DNA from: Xestospongia bergquistia
Taxonomy: Eukaryota; Porifera; Demospongiae; Haplosclerida; Petrosiidae
NCBI GenBank assembly: GCA_963965975.1
Contig: OZ014417.1
Span: forward strand, 7,250,821-7,314,820
Reading direction: 5' to 3'
Length of the DNA stretch: 64,000 bases
Shown: one piece after another, positions 13,501 to 28,900 of the stretch
Layout: each line of letters begins with the position of its first letter
Position numbering within the stretch: position 1 is the stretch's first letter
Position numbers and translations under genes: made by a program
Notes under the pieces: model-generated
Told to the model about the DNA's origin: nothing
The model's database searches: none
Seen by the model: the letters and a program-made list of their open reading frames with translations, nothing else

Positions 13501-16500
13501 AGGAATTGGTTTAGCACGGAAGACACATGTAAATGAAGCATTGGAGTTTTGTAAGACTGTCACATTTTTTGATGGTTGAACTATTGCTGGAGGGACTGAA
13601 TAGCAGAAAAAGAGTACAAAAATAATTGTGTTGACTTAATAGACAATACTAAGTTGTACCTAATTCAATCTTTTACTTTATTTAACATAATGAGCAGTAT
13701 GAACTTAAATAATAATCAAGTAAAACAATAACAATACTAAAAGAGGACATTATAGTCAAACATGACTTACTTTGTACTGTCACAGTAAAGGAATCAGAGA
13801 TTGAGGAAAGTATGGTGTTTACAGGAGGAACAGGAGGAGTATGACAAGTATATATACCTTCATCTCCTAGATTAACTTGCTGGATTCTTAGATTGCTAGT
13901 CGTAGTATAGAGGTGTGTGGTGGGGTTTTGTACAGGAGTACTAGTACTGATTTCAACTCCTCCAGATGACACTAATGTATTACTGTCTTTGAGCCATGCT
14001 ATTGAGAGTCCTGGGAAACTATCGGTGACTGTACAATTGAGAGAAAGTGAGTTTTCTTCATTAGGTGGTACTTGTGGTCCTGTTAGAGTAACAGCTGGAG
14101 GAACTGCAAGCAAAAATGGAGAGAATGATAAATTAAATATTATCATTCCTATAAATCTTACCAAATACAGTTAGAGTGGACAAACTGGTACTAGGATCAC
14201 CTGCAGAGTTACTACCAGTACACTTATAATTTCCACTATTCTGGAAAGTAACACTTGATATGAACAAAGTTGTGGTGTAACTGTTGTTGCCAATAGAAAG
14301 AAGATTGGAGATAGTATACTGTCCACCAGATGTAATAAGTTGAGAACTCCCATTAAGAGATATAAAATGCCACTGGATTGAGGGCATTGGTTTAGCACGG
14401 AAGACACAAGTAAATGAAGCATTGGAGTTTTGTAAGACTGTCACATTTTTTGATGGTTGAACTATTGCTGGAGGGACTGAATAGCAGAAAAAGAGTACAA
14501 AAATAATTGTGTTGACTTAATAGACAATACTAAGTTGTACCTAATTCTATCTTTTACTTTATTTAATGTAATAAGCAGGATGAACTTAAATAATAATCAA
14601 GTAAAACAATAACAATATTAAAAGAGGATATTATAGTCAAACATGACTTACTTTGTACTGTCACAGTAAAGGAATCAGAGATTGAGGAAAGTATGGTGTT
14701 TACAGGAGGTACAGGAGGAGTACGACAAGTATATATATCTTCATCTTCTAGACTAACTTGCTGGATTCTTAGATTGCTAGTTGTAGTATAGAGGAGTGTG
14801 GTGGGGTTTTGTACAGGAGTATTAGTACTGATTTCAACTCCTCCAGATGACACTAATGTATTACTGTCTTTGAGCCATGCTATTGAGAGTCCTGGGAAAC
14901 TATCGATGACTGTACAATTGAGAGAAAGTGAGTTTTCTTCATTAGGTGGTACTTGTGGTCCTGTTAGTGTAACAATTGGAGGAACTGCAAGCAAAAAGAA
15001 GATAATGATCAATTAAATATTATCATTCCTATAAATCTTACCAAATACAGTCAGAGTGGACAAACTGGTACTAGGATCACCTGCAGAGTTACTACCAGTA
15101 CACTTATAATTTCCACTATTCTGGAAAGTAACACTTGATATGAACAAAGTTGTGGTGTAACTGTTGTTGCCAATAGAAAGAAGATTGGAGATAGTATACT
15201 GTCCACCAGATGTAATGAGTTGAGAACTGCCATTAAGAGATATAAAATGCCACTGGATTGAGGGCATTGGTTTAGCACGGAAGACACAAATAAATGAAGC
15301 ATTGGAGTTTTGTAAGACTGTCACATTTTTTGATGGTTGAACTATGGCTGGAGGGACTGAATAGCAGAAAAAGAGTACAAAAATAATTGTGTTGACTTAA
15401 TAGACAATACTAAGTTGTACCTAATTCAATCTTTTACTTTATTTAACACAATAAGCAGTATGAACTTAAATAATAATCAAGTAGAACAATAACAATACTT
15501 AAAGAGGACATTATAGTCAAACATGACTTACTTTGTACTGTCACAGTAAAGGAATCAGAGATTGAGGAAAGTATGGTGTTTACAGGAGGTACAGGAGGAG
15601 TACGACAAGTATATATACCTTCATCTCCTAGACTAACTTGCTGGATTCTTAGATTGCTAGTTGTAGTATAGAGGAGTGTGCTGGGGTTTTGTACAGGAGT
15701 ACCAGTACTGATTTCAACTCCTCCAGATGACACTAATGTATTACTGTCTTTGAGCCATGCTATTGAGAGTCCTGGGAAACTATCGGTGACTGTACAATTG
15801 AGAGAAAGTGAGTTTTCTTCATTAGGTGGTACTTGTGGTCCTGTTAGAGTAACAATTGGAGGAACTGCAAGCAAAAATGGAGAGAATGATCAATTAAATA
15901 TTATCATTCCAATAAATCTTACCAAATACAGTCAGAGTGGACAAACTGGTACTAGGATCACCTGCAGAGTTACTACCAGTACACTTATAATTTCCACTAT
16001 TCTGGAAAGTAACACTTGATATGAACAAAGTTGTGGTGTAACTGTTGTTGCCAATAGAAAGAAGATTGGAGATAGTATACTGTCCACCAGATGTAATGAG
16101 TTGAGAACTGCCATTAAGAGATATAAAATGCCACTGGATTGAGGGCATTGGTTTAGCACGGAAGACACAAGTAAATGAAGCATTGGAGTTTTGTAAGACT
16201 GTCACATTCATTGATGGTGGAACTATTGCTGGAGGGACTGAATAGCAGAAAAAGAGTACAAAAATAATTGTGTTGACTTAATAGACAATACTAAGTTGTA
16301 CCTACTTCTATCTTTTACTTTATTTAACACAATAAGCAGTATGAACTTAAATAATAATTAAGTAGAACAATAACAATACTAAAAGAGGACATTATAGTCA
16401 AACATGACTTACTTTGTACTGTCACAGTAAAGGAATCAGAGATTGAGGAAAGTATGGTGTTTACAGGAGGAACAGGAGGAGTACGACAAGTATATATACC

Positions 16501-19500
16501 TTCATCTTCTAGACTAACTTGCTGGATTCTTAGATTGCTAGTCGTAGTATAGAGGAGTGTGGTGGGGTTTTGTACAGGAGTACTAGTACTGATTTCAACT
16601 CCTCCAGATGACACTAATGTATTACTGTCTTTGAGCCATGCTATTGAGAGTCCTGGGAAACTATTAGTGACTGTACAATTGAGAGAAAGTGAGTTTTCTT
16701 CATTAGGAGGTACTTGTGGTCCTGTTAGTGTAACAATTGGAGGAACTGCAAGCAAAAATGGAGAGAATGATCAATTAAATATTATCATTCCAATAAATCT
16801 TACCAAATACAGTCAGAGTGGACAAACTGGTACTAGGATCACCTGCAGAGTTACTACCAGTACACTTATAATTTCCACTATTCTGGAAAGTAACACTTGA
16901 TATGAACAAAGTTGTGGTGTAACTGTTGTTGCCAATAGAAAGTAGATTGGAGATAGTATACTGTCCACCAGATGTAATAAGTTGAGAACTGCCATTAAGA
17001 AATATAGAGTGCCACTGGATTGAAGGCATTGGTTTAGCATGGAAGACACAAGTAAATGAAACATTGGAGTTTTGTAAGACTGTCACATTCATTGATGGTT
17101 GAACTATGGCTGGAGGGACTAAACAACAGAAACAAAGAGTATAATATTAATCATGGTGGCTTAGAAAACGAGTTTATTAAATGATATTATTGATAGGGTA
17201 CAGTTTGAATTATAACTAATAATATTAATGCGTTACTAAATATAGAATACTTACATAATACATTGACAGTCTCTGTTGTTGTATTAAGAACAGTTCTGTC
17301 ATATCTAAAGTCAGTAATATTGATCATACAAATATACTCTCCAGCATCAGACAACATGAGATTATCAAAATCCAGTACAACTTGAATAGCATATAATACA
17401 TCACTATGACACACATATTGAGAACCATTATAATAGCATGCTGGCCGTGTTAGACTAGTCACATTAATATTATATTGATCAGGAGTGTTGGTTAGTCTTT
17501 GGCCATTTCGATACCAACCAATGGAATTAACAGAGAAGTTACCAACTTGAAGATGTTCAAAATAAGCAGTACAAGTCAGTGAGAGTGTGTTATCAGGACC
17601 ATCTATAGCCATACCATCACTTGTACTGTTGAAGAGGACTGCATCAAAGGAGAGATTAGTAAGAGAGAGAGAACAATATAGATAAAAATTAGAATGACCA
17701 GTAAAATGTACATGTAGGCCATAAACAAACTCTTTGAAAACCCTCAAACATAGCACACAACTTTGCTTATTTAAAATGCTTCAATGTAAAATGTTGCCAA
17801 TCTTTGCTAAAAAAAATAAAATGATTTCTATTTACACAAACACACAATGGTAGCAATCCTACATGTACATACAATAGATGGATACTTTTAAAATACTATT
17901 GGACTCCTGTTGTAAAGTTGATGAAATGATTTATAAGCAACATCTACTATTCTACAAAGATATAGACAAACAAATAGGACATTACCAATGACTGGTTCAC
18001 AAGCAACTGCTGCAGTTTGTTGAGAAGTACAAGAGTTGAGTAAATCCCCGTTAATTGGAGTACAATTAGAGAAGGAGCCCTCGGCTCCATTACATTGTAA
18101 ACCAGCTAGAACAGGAGGATACGAGTTGCCACCAAATAAACCAGCTGTCAAATTTTGAGCCACTATAAATGGAATAAATAAATACTTGTAAATCAAAACA
18201 GTAACAGTTGAAAGTAGTAGTCTGTAATAGATTATTTCCATTTCATTGTTATTTATTAACATTTTGTACAGGTATTTATAACATAGCATTACATATAGGA
18301 CAAAAAATAATTCTGAACATTTTATTAAATCAGTTTTAGCAAACTAGCTTGTGGTATTTTAAAGTTCTATCTTTATATGTAAACCTCTATTATTTTATAA
18401 TCCACAAATGGTTTATAGCTCACAGTTTCTGTTAAATCCTGCAAGTGCACATGATACTGCAGCATCTTGTTGATCAAAGTTAGTACCACAGATAGTTCTC
18501 CATTCACCAAAGTAACAGAACTCCACTCTACCAGTATAGTTGTTAGGACCATCTGCTATCCTGACTGTTCCATGTCGACACATACGTGGCGCTGTAGAAT
18601 AGATAAATGAATGAATGGATTGATGGAGGGATTATAAATGGATGGATGTAAAAAGTGGGTGGATGAACAGAAGCAATGACATATGTATCCATTTTCTAAC
18701 TTACCATCTCTACAGGACAGGAATACCACACCCCCTTGGCTATCACATGTGTTATTACTCATGGACTGAGTGAAGTTACAATTGTCATATTGACTGAAGA
18801 TAGGACAAGTGATACTAGTAGCTACTCTTGTATTCATTGGTGTAGTATAGTTAGCAAAAGTACCAGCTACAGGTCCAAGAGTATAATCTATAAGATGACA
18901 AAACAATTAGGACAACTTAATTTTGTTTACAATTGAAATAGACATTTTTCTTCCATACTATTATAATTTATTATAATAATAATTTGCTACAATACCTCTT
19001 CTTAGTTATAATAACGTTATGGTAATAGTCAAGACATACTTGATATTTTGTTATTATAGCTAGTCACATTGCAATTGCATTAAAACAATGATTCAAACAG
19101 CTGATAAAAAAATTATATTTAGTGTACAACTATATATATATAATTATACATATTACTATTAATTACCTATTATATATAATTATATATTTTACTATTAATT
19201 ACCTATTATATATAATTATATATGTTACTATTAATTACCTATTATATATAATTATAGATGTTACTATTAATTACCTATTATATATAATTATATATGTTAC
19301 TATTAATTACCTATTATATATAAATATAGATGTTACTATTAATTACCTATTATATATAATTATAGATGTTACTATTAATTACCTATTATATATAATTATA
19401 GATGTTACTATTAATTACCTATTATATATAATTATAGATGTTACTATTAATTACCTATTATATATAATTATAGATGTTACTATTAAATATCTATTATATA

Positions 19501-22500
19501 TAACTATATATTTTACTATTAAGCTAACACACTTAGGTGGACAATGCCCTGATAATAACTGACCATAATATCCTGATCTGGTACAGATATAACGTAGGGA
19601 AATGTTACTAGCACCATCTCTACATATTGGTATGTATTCATTATTATCACAGATTTCAATAAAACCAGATTGGATGTAATCATTGTTTATTCGACCATTT
19701 CCACCAGCAGTGAATATAAGATCACGTTGATAACAGACATTATCTAAAAGAGAATAATAATTAATAATGTAATGTATGGCCCATGAAGTTAAATCTATGG
19801 AATGATTCAAATACTGTTATATTAAGGAAAAGTATTTTTATTGTTATTTACTAGCTTTATAATGATATAACATTATACTTGTGTAATTACATGAGCATTA
19901 GATGAATTTTGTTATATTGCATAATTTGAACTATATACTGTATTACTACTGATTACTATACTTACTGTTAATACAAGAGATGATACTATTACCACCATAT
20001 GCAGAACAAGTTGTATCATTAGTAATTGTAACATTGCAGTTATCAAGATTACTTCCAGTTATTGGACAAGTGATGTTTGTAATAACATTCTGTCTAGTAT
20101 TAATGCCATAGATTTCTGTGTCACCAAAAATGGGATATGGGAACCCAATATAACTTTGACCACATACACGATTGACAATTGATGGAGCTTTAGGGGAGAG
20201 AGAGAAAGAGAATCAAATGCTTTTATTATCCTTTAGTAACTCACTTAAAGTATCATTACAGAATGAAGCATAGTATTCTTGTCTGCTACTGACACAAACT
20301 TCAGGTCGACCAATACCAAAAGAAAAGCCCATTGGATTTCTACCATAGCTACTAAATAAGAGCATGTTAGTAGAGTACCCAGGACACCTAGTATTATCTG
20401 AGTAAGAGTGAGTGAGGAGGGAGAATCATAAAAGAGCAAGTATTCATATCACTTACTTCGACGGCATTGTAATATGACATTCACTTGTTGATCTACACAG
20501 TTTGAAGCATTAGCTGGAACTGCATTGTTAGTACAATCAGATAGTGAATAAGAGTTATTACTACACACAAAGTTAGAGTAGATTCTGTCAGTGTTAGATG
20601 ACCCATACAAAGTAGAATTATAAGTTAGGAATGTACCATCTGAATATAGAGATAAAAGAGAAATAGTTCATTCATCCACCTATCAATTCTTTCCATCCAT
20701 TTATCTTATTGAATACATACTTCTAAAGTTGTAGTTAATATCAGAACATGCTAAGTCAGCAAACTGTTGACTCAAACTACTAGTATTACAGACTGAAGTC
20801 CAACGACTATCAATGCACACTTGAAGTAGACCAGACACTAGAGCATCACCATTAGGAAGATAGCTCACTCTTTGATTGATTATGCGAGCATTACCACTAT
20901 AACATTCTAGGAAGGAAAAGATAAATAATCAGTTCTAACTAACATCCTTTGTAACATGACCAATGTTTTACTCTACTTAACAACCAAAGTCTTACTCAAT
21001 CTAGTGACTAATGTTTAACTAACAAATGTCCTAAGTAACTTTATCTTATCATAATATTTACTTACCTTCAGTACAGCGTACTGCAACTCGTCCACTGGGG
21101 CATTGGTCAATAGTAGATACATTATATGTACAACCAGCAAGACTATAGCCACTATTGCGACATGAGACATTAGTAAGGACAATACCACTCTCACTCATGC
21201 TATAATGAGATGACCATGGCACAATAGAATAGGTAGCACCTAAAAATAGAATATTTCATGTAATAAAAATATTTGAAACTATAGTTAGCAGTAGCTTAAA
21301 CTACAGGACATTCAAAATTATAACTATTTAGTTTAATTAAATATCTAAGTCTTAATTTAAACATAACAAAATTCTTACTAAAACCTTTAGCTATCAACTA
21401 ATATGTATCAGTCATTAATATACTATAAAATTCTCTAACTATAGCTATAATACCTGAAGACAAGTAGTAACCTCGATCTTCACATGCACGAGTCACTAGA
21501 GTAGTAATATTCAGATAATCAGCACAGATATCAACATAGGTCTCATTGTAACATGCAGTCAGGCGCCCAATGGTCTCTCTACCACTAATATAATATCCAA
21601 TGGAGGAGTAATTACTCAGGGAGACAGAATTACTTGAACAGACAGGGGAAGGTGTAGGAACTAAATGAGACATAAAAGGATGGAGAAAAAGAGAAATAAA
21701 TAAATGTCAATAGTTGTTATCTTCTTACCTCTTCTACATGAGAAAATAGTAATACCACCATATGTAGAACAGTCAGCTTGAGTGATATTGAATGAGCATG
21801 AGCCAACATCAGTGCTGAAACAAGAAATGTTAGAGACTACATAATCACTGTAGTAAGTAGAGTAATCACTAGGACTTCCTAGCAATGTAGAAAATACTGG
21901 CACTGGAGAGAGAGAAAGAAAGAGAAATTACTTTCCATCACTCTTACATTAGAGTAAACTGTAATTCTACAGTACATAATGTTATCTATTAAATACCTGA
22001 ACCATATCTAACTCTATTGCAAAAGAGTTGAGCAAATGTATTGTTATCAATAGCACTCATACACACTGGAGTGTACTGTCTAATTGAAGGGCACACCTCT
22101 ACACGACCAGTCTCAACATATCCACCATTGTTGAAATAAAAGTAGCTTCTATTACCAAATCGTGCATCATAATTGGAGGAACATGGAGTAGACGGTATTG
22201 GAACTATAGGTAGAAGATAATTGATATCAATTTGGTAACAGTAGAGTATTCTTTATAAGTAAGGAACATTGTATCTATGATACATAGAACAGGTATATTT
22301 TAGTGAAATCCCTCATAAATGATTGGCTGAATTAAGGACACCATTTCTTGTGCATGCGCTATGGTGTATCATTCAATTGACAATAGCTCTATATTATAAT
22401 ATAATGGTTCTAAACTCCTAAAGTACCCATTATATAGAGGTTATGATGTGTAGGTATATGTAGTACATACTGGTACATTGTACAACAAAGTCTAATTCTC

Positions 22501-22945
22501 CAGTATAGCAGTGGTCTCCAGCAAATTGAGGAGTGCATAAATCAAATGAGTCTGTATTATTTGGACATGTGAACTTGTTGAAATAAACTGTTCCTGGGAG
22601 AGGACTGCGACCATAGAGTGATGAATTTGAAGAAAGTTGAAGACCACCTATGTACATAGAGAGAAGAGAGTAATTGTCTTTTCTCTCTAATTTCCTATGT
22701 CCTATGCTACAGAACAAGGGGATCCTTTTGATCATGACTGACCTGTGAAACCTGCAGAGCTACATACAAGTTCTGCTACATTAGGAGTATTTGTTCCATC
22801 ATTACAAATAGATGACCAGGCTCCTTGATTACATTGTTGAGGAATACCAATAACCACATTGTTTCCATCAACTACTGTAGTGTAGTTATTGTAGAATCTC
22901 AGGACTCCGTCAGAACAGACTATTGGAAAGTATACAAGTAAAGTA

Positions 22946-22984
<39 letters not shown>

Positions 22985-25900
22985 TTGAGGAAAATAATGC
23001 ATAAATGAAAGGACAGCAAATAGATAAATTGTTGGATGAAAAAGTGATCACATACATCTTCCACAAGTGATGGCAGCATATCCTCCTCCATAAGAACTAC
23101 AACCAGAATATCCAGTAGTATTAGTACATTCAAAGTTATCATTACAAGTCAAGTTAGTAACCACATTGTTAGTATCAGTCAGAAGAGGAGCAGTAACACC
23201 AGATGGAGTGCCAACAAATCCAGCTATAATAAAAATAAACACAGTTTTGAACCAACTCAATATTGATGTTACTACATTTGTATTTAAAGCAAAAGGTCTT
23301 AATCTTTTGAATTTTTTATTAAAATCTAATCAATACTATCAAACAAAATAGAATTAGATGATGAGGAGCCCTGCCTAGTAAGTGAAATATGACAGGCAAC
23401 AGACTGCTCTGACTTACTGATAAGAGAACCTCCAGTAGACTGCTGACAAACTGAAAACAGTACATAGCGATCTAAACTAGTACCATTACAGATAGGTAAA
23501 CCACTTCCATTCACACACACTGTAGGAGTTCCTGTTAAGTAACTGACAGAGTTAACAACTGTCTCAACTGAAGTGTTAAAACCAACTAGACCAGGATAGC
23601 AAGCAGATGGAGCTAGAGAAAGATTAAGAAGACATAAGCTATAATTTCCTCTTTGAACATACAACTCAACTCAAACCTATACTTCCAACCAACCATCTAG
23701 GCAATAAATATTTAATTCTTTAGACTGAGCAGTGAGAATAAATTAATAACAATAAAAACAACAACCAGATCTAACAGTAAATAGAACAAGCCATTCAAAT
23801 AAAGACACAGACCCAAACTACATAAACAGAGACCCAGATTCTAACTATAAGTAACACATATATGCTATTTATAATTTTATCTCCAAAACATTATAACATT
23901 ATAATAAGTATGGTTGTGCATTGTGTATAACAAACATACCAAGATTGCACTGTATTACAAAGTCTAGTTCTCCAGTGTAGCAATGTTCTCCAGCAAATTG
24001 AGGAGTGCATTCATCTAATGAAGCAGAATTATTGGGACATGTAAAGTGGTTGTAATAGATTGTTCCTGGGATAGGACTGCGACCATAGAGTGATGAATTT
24101 GAGGGAAGTTGAACACCACCTTTAGAAGGAATATCATTAAGTTGTACTACAATATAATTTGGTACTGTGCGTTTTAAACAACATGTCTTTTTGATTTGTT
24201 GATCAAATATTTAACACAGATGTACAAGTGTAAATCATGACTCACCTGAGAATCCTGAAGTTCTACAGAATATATCTGCTAGATTATTACTGTTTGTGCC
24301 ATCATTACAAATAGCTGCCCAAGACCCATTGCTACAGCCCTGAGGGATACCGATAATCACATAGCTTCCATCAACTACTGTAGTATAGTTATTATAGAAT
24401 CTTCCTTCATCAGAACAGTCTATTAGGGAAAATAGATTGTTTTGACAAGAACATATAGCTAATAGGAAAATACATGAATTTTTATATGGAAAGGTAATGA
24501 ATTAACAGACACAAATAACTAGTCACAAACAAACAAAAGTTGTGGGTGACATACATCTTCCACAAGTGATGGCAGCATATCCTCCTCCATAAGAACCACA
24601 ACCAGAAGATCCAGTAGTGTTAGTGCACTGAAAGTAATTGCTACAAGTCAAGTTAGTGACTACATAATCAATATAAGTCAAAGAAGGGGTAGTAACGCCA
24701 GGTGGAGTACCAACAAATCCAGCTATAATAAAAAGATACTGGTATAGTCATTAAGACAACATAATATTGTATAAATGTTTTGGAGACAAATATTAAAGTA
24801 GTAGTTATCCGCCTGAACATTTGTTATTGCATTAGTTTAATAGACAATATAATAATATATATACCAATCAGAAAAATTATGCTGTGATAAAAGAATAAAA
24901 AAAAGTGTAAATAAAAGAACTAGCATAAAGGTATGTCTACTAATTATTTCAACTTACTAAGAAGAGAAAAGGACTCTTGACAAACTCTAGTCAACACATT
25001 GTAGTCTAAACTAGTACCATTACAGATAGGGAGCTTGTTTCCATTGACACAGACTGTAGGAGTTCCTGTGTAATAACTGACAGAGTTAGAGGTAGTGTTG
25101 ACTGTAGTGTTGAAACTCAATCCACCAGGAGAGCAAGGTGTCACTGGAACTAGAAATTAAAATATAATTTTATGTAATTACAAACAACTAAAAATTTAAT
25201 TTTAGAAACTAATGCTAGAACATATAATAATTAAATTTCTATCTGTATATGCAGGACATACTAGTACACTGTACTACAAAGTCTTGTTCTCCAGTATAGC
25301 ATTGGTCTCCAGCATATTCAGGGGTGCATGAATCAAATGAGTCTGAATTATTTGGACATATATAATGGTTGTAATAGATTGTTCCTGGTAGAGGACTACG
25401 ACCATACAGTGAGGAATTTGAAGGAAGCTGTATACCACCTATAGAACATGAGAGAGAGAGAGAGAAAGAGTACATGAAATGGTTTTCTCTATAGTTTTAC
25501 AACATACCATAGGCATGATTCAATCATGACTTACCTGTAAAACCTGCAAGTCTACATACTAGTTCTGCTATATTATTACTATTAGTCCCATCATTACAAA
25601 TAGATGACCAGGCTCCTTCATTACATTGTTGAGGGATACCAATAATCACATTCTTTCCATCAATTACTTTTGTAAAGTTGTTATAGAGTCTCAGTACTCC
25701 ATCAGAACAGACTATTTGAAAGAGTGCACACATTTAAGAGATAAACAGAAGAATGAGTAAATGGATGGATAGATAGATAAATGAAAAAAATGGCTGAATG
25801 GACATACATAGACAGATAGTCAAAGAAAATGACAAATAAAATACATTTTCTCCACATACATTTAGTACAAGTGATGGCAGCATATCCTCCTCCATAAGAA

Positions 25901-28900
25901 CTACAACCAGAAGATCCAGTAGTGTTAGTACACTCAAACTTATCATTACAAGTAAAGTTCGTAACCACATAGTTAGTATCAGTGAGAGGAGGAGCAATAA
26001 CACCAGATGGAGTACCAATAAATCCAACTATAAAAAAGTGATAAATATTAATCCCACAAAACTATTAAATTGTAAATTTGGTGATTTTAAAGAAAAAAAA
26101 CTTCGCATTATGATGACGCAACTAAATAAAGCAATATTTAACCCTTATATCATTGCATCAGTGAGTGATGTAGTAACATCAATACTGTAAAGCATATAGA
26201 TGCACAATTCTCAAGAGAAATTTTGATTCAACTAAAACCATTATCCATGTTTATGATAACTATTGATAAACTAAATTGACTAAAGCTGTAATCACAGGAA
26301 TACCTTTGTGCTTATAATATTATGTTCAATGTATTAATTTCATTTTATTCTATTATAACAGATATAACAGCTCTTAGCTTACTTATGAGCTTAGCAGATC
26401 TCAGACAAAATCTAGAAACTGCATTCTTATCCAAACTAGTACCATTACATACAGGGAGACTACTTCCATTGACACAGACTGTAGGAGTTCCTGTGTAGTA
26501 ACTGACAGAGTTGGAAGTTGTGTCGACTGGATTAAAGATTATAGCTTCACCAGGAGAGCAAGTATATTGACCTAGAAAAGATGTATTCATTCTAAGACAA
26601 GTACTTTGTTCTAGATTACTCATACTTGAAATACTCTGAAATCAGAGACCTATACCCAGACTAAAGAAGGAAACATTCAAATTTTGAAGTACTCTGAAAT
26701 CAGAGACCCATACTCAGACTAAAGAAGCAAACATTCAAATTTTGAAGTACTCTGAAATCAGAGACATGTACCCAGACTAAACAAGCAGAGACTCAAGATT
26801 GAAATTGTTTCTTTACAAAGCAATAATGTATAATATAATATATAATATATATAGAATACAACAATTTTTAACACTTTTTATTGAAAGAGTATATATAATC
26901 TCTATAACATACCAGTACATTGCAAAATATAGTCTAATTCTCCACTGTAGCATTGAGCCGTTGAAGCAACTTGAGACTCAGAGCAATTAGTTATGGACGC
27001 AGAACCATTAGGGCAAGTAATGTTGTTGAAATATAATGTTCTTCCAATAGGAAGGCGACCATAGATTGATGAATTTGAAGGAAGTTGGACACCATCTGTA
27101 TAAGTGAGGAAGAAGAGTAGTGAGAGAGCACAAACAAGTAAGTTAACAGATTTTAACAATATTATCTGTATCTGGAATTTTATTATTTCAACAAATCATT
27201 TATATTTTTCACAAGCATCTAATTATTATTTTCTACTAGACATCAATCTCTAAAACTATACACTAACAAGTGCATGATATATCTTTATTGTACCAAACGA
27301 ATCTCTCAAAATCTTTTTGACTCACCATCAAAACCAAAAGTCCTACAAAACGTTTGTGCTACATTGGAGCCAACTGTACCATCATTACAATAAGATGCAT
27401 ACAATCCAAAGAAACAGACCACTGGGGTACCAACAACAACTAGGTTTCCATCAACTATTCTGGTGTCATTATTGTATATTACTCCCTCTTCTCCTGTGCA
27501 ATCTATTAGAAAGAAATGATTTAGATACATTGTTGAATGTATAAAAAATGGGATAGTGGCTTAATAGATGATTAGATGGATGGATGTGTGGATAGATACA
27601 GAACAAATGGAACAAGTACAAGTTATATATGGCATACATATGATACAAGTGACAGCTGCATATCCTCCTCCATAAGAACTACAACCAGAAGATCCAACTG
27701 TGCTAGTACATTGTTCACCTTCTGGACAAGTTAAGTTAGTAACAACATAGTTAGTATCAGTGAGAGGAGGAGCGGTGACACCAGGTGGAGTACCAATAAA
27801 TCCCACTATGATAAATTATTAGAAGAGTAAATATAATTACTATAAAGGTGTGAAATGGTAATGACAAAAGCTATGGAAACAAGGTAAAGAACAAGGTCTA
27901 TCATTATATGTTGCTTTCATTTTCACATATAATATAACCTTTATTGTTAACAAGTGTCCAAGACAAATAATTGAAGTTTCTAGATTTACAAATACTACAT
28001 TGTAGACATGTATTCAAGTAAAATGTAGTGAAGGCCAGTCAAATAATAACTTGTTATAGAGGTTTGTTCTGGTGCTATTAATGTTCTTACATACTAAAGT
28101 AATTCCTAATATATTGATGAAATGTCAAAACAAATAAAAGTTAGCTATAATTGTGTCTAAAATACATAAGCATAGGAAATATAGACTTTTTCCTTGTCAT
28201 TATAGAGTCTTTTCTTGGAGTAAAGATAAAGTATTGTTTGATATGTTAATTCATTTAGTTTATTAATAGAGTGTGATTATTTATTTTCAAAACTTACCAA
28301 TAGTGCTAAAACCAGTAGAGAACAGACAAATTCCACCAACTGCATTCTCATCCAGGCTAGCACTACAGATAGGGAGTCTGCGTCCATTGACACAGAATGT
28401 AGGAGTTCCTGTGATATAAGTTACAGAGTCAATAACTGTGTAGACTGAAGTGTTGAAAGTAAGTTCACCAGGAGAGCAGGTAAGTGTAGGCGTAGCTAGA
28501 GATGATAAATCAAGTACATGAATATTAGAGCATGTAAAGACTGCAACTGAAACTAATACTATGGTAAACTAAAATTAATGCTGAAGATACTTGTATATCA
28601 CTACAGATATTGACTCAGAGGTTAGTTATGCAAATAATAAAACATACCAACTGTACACTGTACAACAAACATACCAATATTACACTGTATTACAAAGTCT
28701 AATTCTCCAGTATAGCAGTGCTCATCAGCAAATTGACCATTGCATTCATCTAAAGATTTAGCATCATCTGAACAATTAAAGTGATTGTAATAGATTGTTC
28801 CTGGTAGAGGAGGACGACCATAAAGTGATGAATTGGAAGGAAGTAGGATACCACCTATGAGAAATGATGGAATTTCAAAAATGTCAAAGCACATAATTAA

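Noticed and set aside
12157-16900. Repeated plus-strand ORFs opposite the Ig exons
   Set aside because: They are mirror readings of conserved Ig-A and Ig-B exons, repeated because the exons repeat; no start context, splice sites or domain.
19122-19562. 146-codon plus-strand ORF
   Set aside because: Low-complexity translation of the 36-bp intronic minisatellite.
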